The notes: generated by a model from the letters alone, not told the origin. DNA of 64,000 nucleotides from Hymenobacter sp. 5317J-9 (GCF_022921075.1 NZ_CP095050.1:5084001-5148000); one strand, 5' to 3'; positions 25,685-34,510 are shown, numbered from the stretch's first letter. Program-made: numbers and translations.

Positions 25685-27241
25685 TTGACCAAACGCGATT
25701 TCGACGCCGTCGTGGTCGGCTCGGGCCCCAACGGACTGGCCGCCGCCATCACGCTGCAGCAGCAGGGCCTGTCGGTGCTGCTGCTGGAGGGCAAGGACAC
25801 GGTGGGCGGCGGCCTGCGCACCGCCGAGCTCACGCTGCCCGGCTTCCGGCACGACATCTGTTCGGCGGTGCACCCGCTGGCGGCCGAGTCGCCGTTTTTT
25901 CGCACCCTGCCGCTGGCCGCTCACGGCCTGGAATTTATTTACCCACCGGTGGCCGCGGCCCACCCGTTTGCCAACGGCACGGCGGCCGCGCTGCACTCGT
26001 CATTGGCCGAAACGGCGGCACAATTCGGTGCCGATGCCGAGGCCTATAACCAGTTGATTGCGCCCGTGGTGCAGGACTGGCGGGAACTGGCACCGGCCAT
26101 CCTGGGCCCTTTGCGGTTGCCAGCGCACCCGCTCGCCATGGCCCGCTTTGGCTTGAAAGGCCTGCTGCCGGCACAGCTGTTGGCCAACCGCTACTTCAAT
26201 ACGCCCGAGGCGCGCGGCCTGTGGGCGGGCATGGCGGCCCACGCGCAGCTGCCGCTGGGCAGCGTGACCACCTCGGCCATTGGACTGGTGCTGCTGGCGC
26301 TGGGGCACGTGGGCGGCTGGCCTGTGCCCAAAGGTGGCTCGCAGCAGATTGCAGCGGCCCTCACCTCCTACTTCACCTCGCTGGGCGGCCAAGTGGAAAC
26401 GGGATTTTATGTGAAGTCGCTGCGCCAGCTGCCGGCGGCGCACGCGGTACTGCTCGACGTGACGCCCCGGCAGCTGCTGGCCATTGCGGGGCAGCAGCTG
26501 TCGTCGCTCTACAAGTGGCAATTGGCCCGCTACCGCTATGGCATGGGCGTCTTTAAAATTGACTGGGCCCTGGCCGAGCCTATTCCTTTCACCGCCTCCG
26601 AGTGCCGCCAGGCGGGCACGGTGCACCTCGGCAACACGCTGGAAGAAATCACCCACGCCGAGCAGCTTACCTGGGACGGGCACCACCCGGAAAAACCTTT
26701 CGTGCTGCTGGCCCAGCAAAGCCTGTTTGATGCTACGCGGGCGCCGGCGGGCCAACATACGGCCTGGGCCTATTGCCACGTGCCCCACGGCTCCACGCGC
26801 GACATGACCCAGGCCATCGAGCAGCAGGTGGAGCGGTTTGCGCCGGGCTTTCGGGAACGCATCCTGGCCCGCCACACCATGAGCCCCGCCCAGATGGAAG
26901 CTCACAACCCCAACTACGTGGGCGGCGACATCAACGGCGGTGTGCTCGACATTGGGCAGTTGTTTACGCGCCCCGTGCTCCGCTTCTCACCCTACCAGAC
27001 CTCGGCCAAAGGCCTGTATCTCTGCTCCTCTTCGACTCCCCCGGCGGCGGTGTGCACGGCATGTGCGGCTACCACGCCGCCCGCCGGGCCCTGGCCGACG
27101 TTTTTAACATCCGCCTGGCCAGTAACTTGGTGGCATGAGACCTTCTTACATCTTCGCTCTTGGGGCCATGGCCCTGCTACTCTATCTGGCAATTCCCTAC
27201 GGGTCACGGTTATTTTTTCCCCGCGTCGTCATCGGGTATGA
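25685..27241 (+). CDS. FAD-dependent phytoene-dehydrogenase-like oxidoreductase with C-terminal frameshift
   Basis: The N-terminus after a TTG start is a dinucleotide-binding fold (FDAVVVGSGPNGLAAAITLQ, residues 6-25) and GGGLRTAELTLPGF matches the FAD-binding region of the CrtI-like/COG1233 family. The last stretch as read (PPAAVCTACAATTPPAG... to the stop at 27241) does not fit the family. In the +1-shifted frame the expected ending appears (SPGGGVHGMCGYHAARRALA), stopping at 27138. The shift maps to the C-run at 27038-27042, where one base appears to be missing. The next gene starts with ATGA overlapping 27138, supporting the shorter end. With the frame restored the protein would be about 484 residues. 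The redox substrate is unknown. Confidence 0.82.
   Translation: MTKRDFDAVVVGSGPNGLAAAITLQQQGLSVLLLEGKDTVGGGLRTAELTLPGFRHDICSAVHPLAAESPFFRTLPLAAHGLEFIYPPVAAAHPFANGTAAALHSSLAETAAQFGADAEAYNQLIAPVVQDWRELAPAILGPLRLPAHPLAMARFGLKGLLPAQLLANRYFNTPEARGLWAGMAAHAQLPLGSVTTSAIGLVLLALGHVGGWPVPKGGSQQIAAALTSYFTSLGGQVETGFYVKSLRQLPAAHAVLLDVTPRQLLAIAGQQLSSLYKWQLARYRYGMGVFKIDWALAEPIPFTASECRQAGTVHLGNTLEEITHAEQLTWDGHHPEKPFVLLAQQSLFDATRAPAGQHTAWAYCHVPHGSTRDMTQAIEQQVERFAPGFRERILARHTMSPAQMEAHNPNYVGGDINGGVLDIGQLFTRPVLRFSPYQTSAKGLYLCSSSTPPAAVCTACAATTPPAGPWPTFLTSAWPVTWWHETFLHLRSWGHGPATLSGNSLRVTVIFSPRRHRV
27038..27042 (+). other. probable frameshift site (C5, expected C6)
   Basis: Adding one C to this run turns the local reading from PPAAVCTA to PPGGGVHGMCGYHAARRA, the conserved C-terminal flavin-site motif of the family, and moves the stop to 27138. 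It may be a base-calling error in a homopolymer or a real mutation. Confidence 0.8.
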
Positions 27242-27518
27242 TACCGCAGTAGATGCACGCGTGACCGGGCACATGCAAAGCCGCCGCTTCCACAGCTTTT
27301 TCTTTAACAACCAGACCGACAACCAGTACGACGTAAGTGACTTCGTAGCAGCCACACCCGCCAACGCCGGGCCCGGAACTGACAGCGAAGACCAGCCCGA
27401 CCTGGGCGAATACCTGAAACACGGCGACTACATCCACAAGGAAGCCCATTCAACTACCCTCACCGTGCGCCGCGGCAACAATGTGACCCGTTGGGTGTGC
27501 CCGCTACCGAAAAAATAA
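27135..27518 (+). CDS. membrane-anchored hypothetical protein
   Basis: 127 residues. One N-terminal hydrophobic segment (IFALGAMALLLYLAIPYG) anchors or exports a small hydrophilic domain that contains GYDTAVDARVTGHM and an acidic stretch (GTDSEDQPDLGEYLKHGD). Its ATG overlaps the restored stop codon of the oxidoreductase (ATGA), so the two genes are likely coupled. No family is recognised. A long hairpin terminator follows about 30 bp downstream. Confidence 0.7.
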   Translation: MRPSYIFALGAMALLLYLAIPYGSRLFFPRVVIGYDTAVDARVTGHMQSRRFHSFFFNNQTDNQYDVSDFVAATPANAGPGTDSEDQPDLGEYLKHGDYIHKEAHSTTLTVRRGNNVTRWVCPLPKK

Positions 27519-27549
27519 AGATGCTCCCTACGCGTAACCCGGAAAAGAA

Positions 27550-27582
27550 AAGAGGCCGTTTTCACTAGGAAAACGGCCTCTT
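27550..27582. terminator. bidirectional intrinsic terminator
   Basis: A perfect 14-bp stem (AAGAGGCCGTTTTC / GAAAACGGCCTCTT) with a five-base loop, in the 70 bp between a rightward gene and the leftward tRNA. It can serve both. Confidence 0.9.
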
Positions 27583-27588
27583 CTTAGG

Positions 27589-27661
<73 letters not shown>

Positions 27662-27674
27662 CTGTTTGGTTCTG

Positions 27675-27704
27675 CAAAAGTACGGGGATTTTCCGGGACG
27701 GCAA
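27675..27704 (-). promoter_or_regulatory. promoter of the initiator tRNA
   Basis: TTG, a 19-bp spacer, then TACTTTTG: a full match to the Bacteroidota housekeeping promoter consensus TTG-N19-TAnnTTTG, ending 13 bp before the tRNA. This is the best promoter in the window and supports assignment to the phylum. Confidence 0.88.
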
Positions 27705-27781
27705 TTATTTGCCTGATATTTCCTGGCCTGTGCCGGTAACCGCTTAGCGGACAGGAAATAATTTTTCGACGGCTAGTCGGG

Positions 27782-27976
27782 TTAGGCGCGGTCGCCGGTG
27801 GCCTTCACCAGGTTGATGCCGGCAAAAAAGAAGATGAGGCCCACCACAAACGGGACGATGGAGTTCATCTTGCTCAGGCCAATGCCGCCTACGCCCAGAA
27901 AAGCGAGGGCGCCAATGATGATGCCGATGATGCCCAACACGGTGAGAATGCTGCCAAAAGTGCGTTTCTGATTCAT
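27782..27976 (-). CDS. small two-helix membrane protein
   Basis: A 64-residue protein starting MNQKRTFGSILTVLG; longer in-frame starts are unlikely because they add a hydrophilic, non-conserved leader. Two hydrophobic segments (LTVLGIIGIIIGALAFLGV and SIVPFVVGLIFFFAGINLV) are joined by a short loop (GGIGLSKMN). Such proteins are common and uncharacterised in Bacteroidota. TACCTTTA lies seven bases before the start codon as a weak promoter candidate. It is divergent from the MFS exporter gene. Confidence 0.75.
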   Translation of the reverse strand: MNQKRTFGSILTVLGIIGIIIGALAFLGVGGIGLSKMNSIVPFVVGLIFFFAGINLVKATGDRA

Positions 27977-28158
27977 GGCTAAAGGTATTATACTGAAGAG
28001 GCGAAGGAGAACCCAGCCCAGCCGGGACTTGCGCCTCATACGCCAACCGCACGCAAATGGATAACGGCCCGTGCCGAATAGCCTCGGCGGTGCGCCGGCC
28101 GGGCTGCCAGATGCCAGCATAATCCCCCATCTTTGCTAGCGTATTTAGCATTGGTATT

Positions 28159-29415
28159 ATGTCGTCTCAGCGCTCGCCTGCCCTTGGGTTCATTTTTATC
28201 ACGCTGCTGATTGACGTCAGCGGGCTCGGCATCATCATTCCGGTGGTGCCTACGCTTATTCGGCAGCTTACGGGCGAGGGGCTGAGCCAGGCGGCGGTGT
28301 ACTCGGGCTGGCTCACGTTTGCCTACGCCGGGGCGCAGTTCTGCTTTGCGCCGGTGATGGGTGGGCTCAGCGACAAGCTGGGGCGGCGGCCGGTGCTGCT
28401 GGCCGCGCTACTGGGCCTGGGGCTCGACTACATTTTTCTGAGCTTCGCTCCCACCCTGGGCTGGCTGTTTGTGGGCCGGGTGGTGGCGGGCATCACGGGG
28501 GCCAGCTTCACCACGGCCACGGCCTACATTGCCGACATCAGCACGCCCGAAAACCGGGCCCAGAACTTTGGCATGGTGGGCGTGGCGTTTGGGCTGGGCT
28601 TCATCATCGGGCCCACGGTGGGCGGGCTGCTGGCGGGCTTTGGCGCCCGCACGCCGTTTATGGTGGCGGCGGCGCTGAGCTTGTGCAACTTCCTGTACGG
28701 GCTGCTGGTGTTGCCCGAGTCGCTGGCGCCGGCCAAGCGCCGCGCGTTTGAGTGGGCCCGGGCCAACCCCGTGGCCTCGCTGCTGCGGCTGAAGCGCTAC
28801 CCGGCAGTATTGGCCCTGGTGGCCTCGCTGGTGCTGATTTACCTGGCCGGTTCGTCGGTGCAGTCGGTGTGGACGTTTTACACCGAGCTCAAGTTTGGCT
28901 GGGGCGAGGGCATGGTGGGGATTTCGCTGGGCGTCATCGGCCTGTTTTCGGCCCTGGTGCAGGGCGGACTGGTGCGCGTGGCCATTCCGAAGCTGGGCGC
29001 GGCGCGGGCCATTGTGGTGGGGCTGCTGTGCTACACGGTGGGCTTTGTGCTGTTTGCCTTTGCCTGGCGCGGCTGGCTGATGCTGGCGTTTCTGGCGCCC
29101 TATTGCCTGGGCGGCATTGCGGGCCCAGCGCTGCAAAGCACCATTTCGGGCCAGGTGCCGGCCAACGAGCAGGGCGAGCTGCAGGGCGCCCTCACCAGCC
29201 TGATGAGCGTGACCGGCGTGGTGGGCCCGCTGCTGATGACGGGCTTGTTCCACTACTTCACCCGCGAAGATGCCCCGGTGCATTTTCCGGGGGCGCCGTT
29301 TGTGCTGGGCGCGGTGCTGGCCCTGGGCAGCGCGGCGCTGGCGCTGCGCTCGTTTCGGCGGCACCCGCCCGTGGAAGCGGGGACTCCGGCACCGGAAACC
29401 CTGGCGGCGCATTAG
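28159..29415 (+). CDS. MFS exporter, TetA/TCR-like (DHA1)
   Basis: A 418-residue, 12-helix major facilitator. The N-terminus (FIFITLLIDVSGLGIIIPVVP) and the motif A loop between helices 2 and 3 (GGLSDKLGRRPVLL) are those of the TCR/Tet subfamily. Motif C-like GVAFGLGFIIGPTVGG in helix 5 marks a drug:H+ antiporter. Close matches to this subgroup in environmental Bacteroidota are of unknown substrate, so resistance to tetracycline should not be assumed. It is a single gene with no nearby regulator. Confidence 0.9.
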   Translation: MSSQRSPALGFIFITLLIDVSGLGIIIPVVPTLIRQLTGEGLSQAAVYSGWLTFAYAGAQFCFAPVMGGLSDKLGRRPVLLAALLGLGLDYIFLSFAPTLGWLFVGRVVAGITGASFTTATAYIADISTPENRAQNFGMVGVAFGLGFIIGPTVGGLLAGFGARTPFMVAAALSLCNFLYGLLVLPESLAPAKRRAFEWARANPVASLLRLKRYPAVLALVASLVLIYLAGSSVQSVWTFYTELKFGWGEGMVGISLGVIGLFSALVQGGLVRVAIPKLGAARAIVVGLLCYTVGFVLFAFAWRGWLMLAFLAPYCLGGIAGPALQSTISGQVPANEQGELQGALTSLMSVTGVVGPLLMTGLFHYFTREDAPVHFPGAPFVLGAVLALGSAALALRSFRRHPPVEAGTPAPETLAAH

Positions 29416-29476
29416 CGAGTATGTAGGCCGCAAGGCCGCCGCCCGCGTACTTTGCTTCCCGCCGCCCTTTCCGCCT

Positions 29477-29905
29477 ATGACAACAGACACGCCCACTCCG
29501 CTCATCGAATTTCTGTACCGCGACGACCTCGACATCTTGGTGGGGCGCTGGGGCTACCAGCCGCACCCGCGCGAGCTGCCGGCCGTGTACCAGCAAATGA
29601 CCGACGAGGCGTTGCGCCGCAACGCCCGCTTCTGGCTCCAGGACATTCGCCGCCGCACCCTCAACGACCCGGAAACCACCCTGTGGCTGCTCAACATCTT
29701 CTTCCCCGACATGGCGCGCCGGCTGGGTGGCCGGCTCTACATTGCCTACCTGGTGGGGCCAGCGCTGCACGAGTCCATTGTGAAACAGCCCGGCTACGTG
29801 CCGGCCGAAGCGTACGACGACAAGCCCTTTGCCACCTCCTTTTTCGGCGATGAGGGCGCGGCCATTCGTTGGCTCCAGATTCAGCAAACCGACAAGGTGC
29901 ACTAG
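29477..29905 (+). CDS. conserved hypothetical protein, possibly SpoIIAA/STAS-like
   Basis: A 142-residue soluble protein starting MTTDTPTPLIEFLYRDD. The opening DDLDILVGRWGYQPHPRELPAVY, the middle LLNIFFPDMARRLGGRLYIAYLV and the C-terminal GDEGAAIRWLQIQ give an alternating strand-helix pattern. The order and the ending resemble the protein at 56118-56537 (FESEADAVAWLLGQ), which I take as a STAS/SpoIIAA-like fold. The resemblance is by eye only. TACTTTGC about 20 bp upstream is a likely promoter element. No enzymatic motif is seen. Confidence 0.7.
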   Translation: MTTDTPTPLIEFLYRDDLDILVGRWGYQPHPRELPAVYQQMTDEALRRNARFWLQDIRRRTLNDPETTLWLLNIFFPDMARRLGGRLYIAYLVGPALHESIVKQPGYVPAEAYDDKPFATSFFGDEGAAIRWLQIQQTDKVH

Positions 29906-29940
29906 CCATCAGTCGGTTGTCCGGAATTCATTTTCTAATG

Positions 29941-29973
29941 AAAAAGCCTTTCCAGCGCCTGGAAGGGCTTTTT
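29941..29973 (+). terminator. intrinsic terminator
   Basis: AAAAAGCCTTTCCAG / CTGGAAGGGCTTTTT hairpin with a tight loop, 35 bp after the hypothetical gene. Confidence 0.9.
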
Positions 29974-30015
29974 CATTTGCACCACAACATTTTTCAGCAG
30001 CAGACGTTTCACTAT

Positions 30016-30050
30016 TACGAAATTTTCGTAGATTTACGACACAATCGTAA
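30016..30050 (+). promoter_or_regulatory. double operator for the BlaI-like repressor
   Basis: Two adjacent dyads: TACGAAATTTTCGTA (a perfect 15-bp palindrome) and TTACGACACAATCGTAA (six-base arms, five-base spacer). Both are built on TACGA/TCGTA half sites, similar in form to BlaI/MecI operators (TACA/TGTA), and lie 20 bp before the blaI-like start. They imply autoregulation. Confidence 0.8.
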
Positions 30051-30069
30051 TACTACTCCAACTCCTCGA

Positions 30070-30438
30070 ATGGAACGCCTCACCCAACCCGAAGAAGACG
30101 CCCTGCGCGTGCTGTGGCCGCTGCCCGCTGGCGGATTTGTGAAAGACGTGCTCGACCAGCTGCCCGAGCCACGCCCGCCCTACACCACGCTGGCCAGCAC
30201 CCTGCGCAACCTGGAGCGCAAAGGCTACGTGCGCGCCGAAAAGCTGGGCAATTCCTACCGCTTCGTGCCCGTGGTGACGGCCGACGACTACCAGCGCCGC
30301 TCCCTGGGCACGCTGGTGAAGCAGCACTTCCAGAACTCCTACAAGGAGCTGGTGTCGTTTTTCGCGCAGGACAACAAAATCAGCGCCGCAGAACTGCAGG
30401 AGATTATCAAGCTCATCGAAAGCAAGAAGGAGGACTAG
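30070..30438 (+). CDS. BlaI/MecI family transcriptional repressor
   Basis: A 122-residue winged-helix repressor starting MERLTQPEEDALRVLWPL. The recognition region PPYTTLASTLRNLERKGYV and wing GNSYRFVPVVTADDY are characteristic of BlaI/MecI. The C-terminal part (LVKQHFQNSYKELVSFFA, then AAELQEIIKLIE) is the dimerisation region that sensor-triggered proteolysis removes in the family. It is followed 2 bp later by an M56 sensor gene. An upstream double palindrome is the predicted operator. In Bacteroidota such pairs often answer to cues other than beta-lactams, and no beta-lactamase gene is nearby. Confidence 0.93.
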   Translation: MERLTQPEEDALRVLWPLPAGGFVKDVLDQLPEPRPPYTTLASTLRNLERKGYVRAEKLGNSYRFVPVVTADDYQRRSLGTLVKQHFQNSYKELVSFFAQDNKISAAELQEIIKLIESKKED

Positions 30439-30440
30439 CC

Positions 30441-32204
30441 ATGCTCTCGCCCACCTTGCTATATCTGCTGAAGGCCAACGGCGCGCTGCTGCTTTTCGCG
30501 CTGGCCTATTTCGGGTTGCTGCGCCGGCTCACCTTCTTCACGCTGAACCGGTATTACCTGCTGTTTGCGCTGCTGTTTTCGGCGGTGTACCCGGCCCTGC
30601 CGGTGCCGGCGCTGCTGCCCCCGGTGGCGGCCGCCCCCGTGGCCGTGGTGCTGGTGGAGACAGCCGCCGGGCCCACCGGGGGCCTGACAACGCCCGCCCC
30701 CACCGACTGGAACGCCGTGGCGCTGGCCGTATATGGCGCCGGCGTGGCCCTGGGGCTGCTGCGGTTGCTGGTGCAGTTGCTGTCGCTGGCGCGGCTGCGG
30801 CGCCTTTCGCGGCCGGCGCTGGTGAGCGGCGTGGCGGTGCGGGTGCTGCCGGGCGAGGTCAGCCCCTTCTCCTTTGGGCCAACCATTTACCTGAACCCGG
30901 CGCAACACCCGGCACCCGAGCTGGCGGCCGTGCTGCGCCACGAGCAGGTGCACGTGCGCCACTGGCACACGCTGGACGTGCTGCTGGCTCACCTGGCCCA
31001 GGCCGGGGCCTGGTGCAACCCGGCGGCGTGGCTGCTGCGCCGCGCCCTGCTCGATAACCTCGAATTCCTGGCCGACCACGCCGCCCTGCAGTCGGGCCTC
31101 GACCGGCGCGCCTACCAATACAGCCTGCTGCGCCTGAGCCAGGCACAGCCGGGCCCGGCCCTCGTTTCGCATTTCACATTTCCAACCCTCAAAAACCGTG
31201 TTGCCATGATGAACACACCGCTTTCTTCGACCGGGCAGCTGGCCCGCTATTTTGTGGCCGGGCCGCTGGTGCTGGCTGCTGCCCTGGGCTTTTCGGGCGC
31301 GCGGGCGCAGGGCGCCGGGCCGGTGGTGCCAGTGGCGGCCCACGAAGCATCGGCTCAACCAGACCGGGAGCACGCCACCGACTACCACATCACCCACTAC
31401 CTCGACGGCAAGGTGAGCTCCATAGAGGATGAACGTAAACTTGGTGCTGAAAATGTGGCATCTATGGTGGCATTAAAAGGCGAAGACGCCCGCAAAATCT
31501 CCGGCAACCCGCAGGACGAATACGTGATGGTGATGACCTCGAAGCAGAACCAGAACCGCCCCGATGTGCTTGCCTTCAACCAAAAAGTGGCCGCGGCCGA
31601 AGCCCGGGCCGCCTCTACACGCCCGGCGCCCGCGCCCGCGCCCGCCGCACGCCGCCGTCCGGCCGGGCAACCCTCGTCGGTTCGGACTGTGCAAGGGGTT
31701 CGCCTCGCGTCGGCGCCCGCGTCGAGCGCCGCGCCGGCGGCTTCGCAGCCCAGCGGACCGCCGCCGGTGTATTACGTAGACGGCAAGGTCACCCGCGACG
31801 GCTTGGCGAACGTCGCCCCCGACGCCATTGCCTCCGTCAACGTGTTCAAGGGCGAAAAAACGCGGGAGCTGGCGGGTAACGCGGGCGCGGCAGGCGTCGT
31901 GGTCATCACCACCAAGCAGCGCCAAGACGCGCCCGAAGTGCGCGCATTCAACGAGAAGCTGGGCATTGCGGCCTCACCGCCGGCTCCGGCCGCCAGTGTG
32001 CCCTACCTGGCTGCGCCAGCGCTGGCCTACATCACGCAGCACTACCCGGCCGCCCGCCTGCTGGGCGTGAGCGAAGTGAAGGCAGCCGACGCCACCCCCT
32101 TGCACTACCAGGCCAATATTGTGATGGGTCGCCGGCCGGCCTACCTGCTCTTCGACGCGCAGGGCCAGTTCATCTCGGAGTCATACACCAGCTACCTGAA
32201 ATAA
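30441..32204 (+). CDS. BlaR1-like M56 sensor peptidase with TonB-plug-like repeats
   Basis: 587 residues. The N-terminal half is an M56 membrane metalloprotease: helices at about 5-60 and 90-115, zinc motif HEQVH at 167-171 and DNLEFLADHAAL downstream. A further membrane segment lies near residue 265. The outer part lacks a penicillin-binding sensor domain. Instead it has two copies of a module resembling the plug of SusC/TonB receptors: YLDGKVSSIEDE... to MVMTSKQ and YVDGKVTRDGLA... to VVVITTKQ, separated by an Ala/Pro-rich linker. It probably receives an envelope signal and cleaves the adjacent BlaI-like repressor. Confidence 0.9.
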   Translation: MLSPTLLYLLKANGALLLFALAYFGLLRRLTFFTLNRYYLLFALLFSAVYPALPVPALLPPVAAAPVAVVLVETAAGPTGGLTTPAPTDWNAVALAVYGAGVALGLLRLLVQLLSLARLRRLSRPALVSGVAVRVLPGEVSPFSFGPTIYLNPAQHPAPELAAVLRHEQVHVRHWHTLDVLLAHLAQAGAWCNPAAWLLRRALLDNLEFLADHAALQSGLDRRAYQYSLLRLSQAQPGPALVSHFTFPTLKNRVAMMNTPLSSTGQLARYFVAGPLVLAAALGFSGARAQGAGPVVPVAAHEASAQPDREHATDYHITHYLDGKVSSIEDERKLGAENVASMVALKGEDARKISGNPQDEYVMVMTSKQNQNRPDVLAFNQKVAAAEARAASTRPAPAPAPAARRRPAGQPSSVRTVQGVRLASAPASSAAPAASQPSGPPPVYYVDGKVTRDGLANVAPDAIASVNVFKGEKTRELAGNAGAAGVVVITTKQRQDAPEVRAFNEKLGIAASPPAPAASVPYLAAPALAYITQHYPAARLLGVSEVKAADATPLHYQANIVMGRRPAYLLFDAQGQFISESYTSYLK

Positions 32205-32242
32205 CAGCCCCACCAGACGACGGGCATTATTTGTTCTTTGCG

Positions 32243-32274
32243 AAAGCCGCTTCCTTTACCGGAAGCGGCTTTTT
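32243..32274 (+). terminator. intrinsic terminator
   Basis: AAAGCCGCTTCC / GGAAGCGGCTTT stem with a six-base loop and a T-run, 38 bp after the M56 gene. Confidence 0.92.
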
Positions 32275-32357
32275 AGTGTTTGCCGAGATGCAGCCCCGGC
32301 CGCAATTTGCTTTCTTTAGGAGCTTTTTGCATCAGTGTAACACTCCTTTTTGCGTCT

Positions 32358-34454
32358 ATGAACAATCGATACGTTGTGGCCAGCACAGCCGCCCTGCTGG
32401 CCCTGGCCAGCTGCGCCGGCACCAAGCCTGCTACCGTGGCCACCGCCACGCCGCCCGCACCTGCCCCTACCACCGAAACCTATCCCAAAGGCGTGGGCCT
32501 CGACATGGCCGACCTCGACCGCTCGGTGAACCCCTGCGACGACTTCTTTCAGTTTTCGGGCGGCAACTGGCTGCGCAACAACCCCGTGCCGAGCTACGCC
32601 AGCAGCTGGGGGCCGCGCAACCTGCTCGGCAACCGCACGCAGGACTTGCTGCGCAAGATTCTGGAAGACGCGGCGGCCAACCGCAGCGCCCCGCCCGGCT
32701 CGAACCTGCAAAAGGTGGGGGACTTCTACGCCGCCGCCATGGACACGGCCGCCATCGACCGGGCCGGCCTCGCGCCGCTGAAGCCGGAGCTGGACCGCGT
32801 GGCCGCCGTGCGCGACGCCGCCGCGCTGCGCGCCGAACTCATCCATTTGCAGGACCTGGGCCTTGGCGTGCTGTTCCGCATCGGGGTGGACGTGGACGAG
32901 AAAAACACCTCGCAATACGCCGTGCAGATGAACCAGGGCGGCCTCACGCTGCCCAACCGGGAGTTTTACTTCAAAACCGACGCCCGCACCGAGAAGGTGA
33001 AAACGGCTTACCGCACCTACATGCAGGAGCTGTTTCGCCTGCAGGGCGCGGCGCCTGCAGTGGCCCAGCTCGACGCGGCCGTGGTGGAGCGCATCGAAAC
33101 GCGCCTGGCCAAGGCCTCGCGCACGCCCGTGGAGCTGCGCGACCCGCAGGCCAACTACAACAAGATGACCGTGGCCGCCGCCCAGAAGCGCTACCCGGCG
33201 CTCGACCCCAAGAGCCTGCTGGCGGGCCTGCAGCTGGGCAAGGCGCAGGAAATCATCGTTGGGCAGCCGGCGTTTTTTGACGAGGTAAACGCCGTGCTGA
33301 AAACTGAGAGCGTGCCCGACCTCAAAACCTACCTGCGCTGGCACCTGCTGCGCAGCGCGGCCGCGGCCCTGCCCGCGCCGTTTGCCGATGCTTCTTTCCG
33401 CTACAACCAAGCCCTGACCGGCGCCAAGCAGCAGGCTTCGCGCTGGAAGCGCATGCAGGCCGTGACCGACCAGACCCTGGGCGAGGCCTTCGGGCAGCTC
33501 TACGTCGACCAGGCCTTCAGCCCCGAAGCCAAGGCCAAGGCCCTGGAAATGGTGAACAACATCAAGGCCAGCATGGCTGAGCACATCCAGACCAACACCT
33601 GGATGAGCGCGCCCACCAAGGCCGAAGCCTTGAAAAAGCTGAACGCCCTGCGCGTGAAAATCGGCTACCCCGACGTGTGGAAGGACTATTCGACGCTGCA
33701 AATCAGCCGCGAGAGCTACCTCAAAAACGTGCTGGCCGCCCGCCAGTGGGAGCGCCGCCGCGAGGCCGCCCACCTGGGCCAGCCCATCGACCGCAACGAG
33801 TGGGGCATGACGCCGCCCACCATCAACGCCTACTACAACCCGCCGATGAACGAAATCGTGTTTCCGGCGGGCTACCTGCAGCCGCCCTTCTTCGACCCCA
33901 AGGCCGACGACGCCATCAACTACGGCGCCATTGGCGGGGTGATGGGCCACGAAATGACCCACGGCTTCGACGACCAGGGCCGCCAGTACGACTCCGAAGG
34001 CAACCTGCGCGACTGGTGGACGCCGGCCGACGCGGCCGAGTTCACGAAGCGCGCCGCCGTGGTTGGCCGCCAATACGACGCCTTCTCGCCGCTCGATTCG
34101 GTGCACGTGAACGGCCAGCTGACCATGGGCGAAAACCTGGCCGATTTCGCCGGCCTCACGGTGGTGTATGGCGCCCTGCAGAAGCAATTGCAGCAGCGCT
34201 ACGGCAACGGCCCACGCCCGAAGTACGATGGCTTCACGCCCGAGCAGCGCTACTTCCTGAGCTGGGCCCAACTGCGCCGCACCAACATTCGCCCCGAAGC
34301 CCTGCGCCAGCAAATTGCCACCGACCCGCACTCGCCCGGCCAATACCGCACCATCGGCCCGCTGATGAACATGCCGCAGTTCCAGGCCGCCTTCGGGTGC
34401 AAGGAGGGTGATAAGATGATACGCCCGGCCGCCCAGCGCGCCGTGATTTGGTAA
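32358..34454 (+). CDS. M13 family metallopeptidase (neprilysin-like), lipoprotein
   Basis: A 698-residue zinc peptidase of family M13. The start MNNRYVVASTAALLALASC gives a lipobox (LASC), so it is anchored in the envelope. N-terminal signature: VNPCDDFFQFSGGNWLRNN. The substrate-binding NAYYNP motif is followed by HEMTH (531-535) and the third ligand Glu592 in ENLADFAGL; a conserved C-terminal region ends near RAVIW. In the family these enzymes degrade short peptides. It follows the BlaI/M56 terminator and appears to be a single gene. Confidence 0.95.
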   Translation: MNNRYVVASTAALLALASCAGTKPATVATATPPAPAPTTETYPKGVGLDMADLDRSVNPCDDFFQFSGGNWLRNNPVPSYASSWGPRNLLGNRTQDLLRKILEDAAANRSAPPGSNLQKVGDFYAAAMDTAAIDRAGLAPLKPELDRVAAVRDAAALRAELIHLQDLGLGVLFRIGVDVDEKNTSQYAVQMNQGGLTLPNREFYFKTDARTEKVKTAYRTYMQELFRLQGAAPAVAQLDAAVVERIETRLAKASRTPVELRDPQANYNKMTVAAAQKRYPALDPKSLLAGLQLGKAQEIIVGQPAFFDEVNAVLKTESVPDLKTYLRWHLLRSAAAALPAPFADASFRYNQALTGAKQQASRWKRMQAVTDQTLGEAFGQLYVDQAFSPEAKAKALEMVNNIKASMAEHIQTNTWMSAPTKAEALKKLNALRVKIGYPDVWKDYSTLQISRESYLKNVLAARQWERRREAAHLGQPIDRNEWGMTPPTINAYYNPPMNEIVFPAGYLQPPFFDPKADDAINYGAIGGVMGHEMTHGFDDQGRQYDSEGNLRDWWTPADAAEFTKRAAVVGRQYDAFSPLDSVHVNGQLTMGENLADFAGLTVVYGALQKQLQQRYGNGPRPKYDGFTPEQRYFLSWAQLRRTNIRPEALRQQIATDPHSPGQYRTIGPLMNMPQFQAAFGCKEGDKMIRPAAQRAVIW

Positions 34455-34460
34455 TAGCCA

Positions 34461-34484
34461 GTAGCGCGGACTTTGCAGTCCGCG
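34461..34484. repeat. short palindrome related to family A
   Basis: GTAGCGCGGACT TTGC AGTCCGCG: an 8-bp perfect stem with a TTGC loop. It shares the GTAGCG(T/C)GGAC start with family A but is much shorter. Confidence 0.65.
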
Positions 34485-34510
34485 TCCCCGCGTCACTTTC
34501 AATCCTCAAA

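Noticed and set aside
28159..29415. Tetracycline resistance gene
   Set aside because: Only subfamily-level similarity to Tet/TCR exporters; no TetR-type regulator is nearby and the substrate cannot be read from the sequence.
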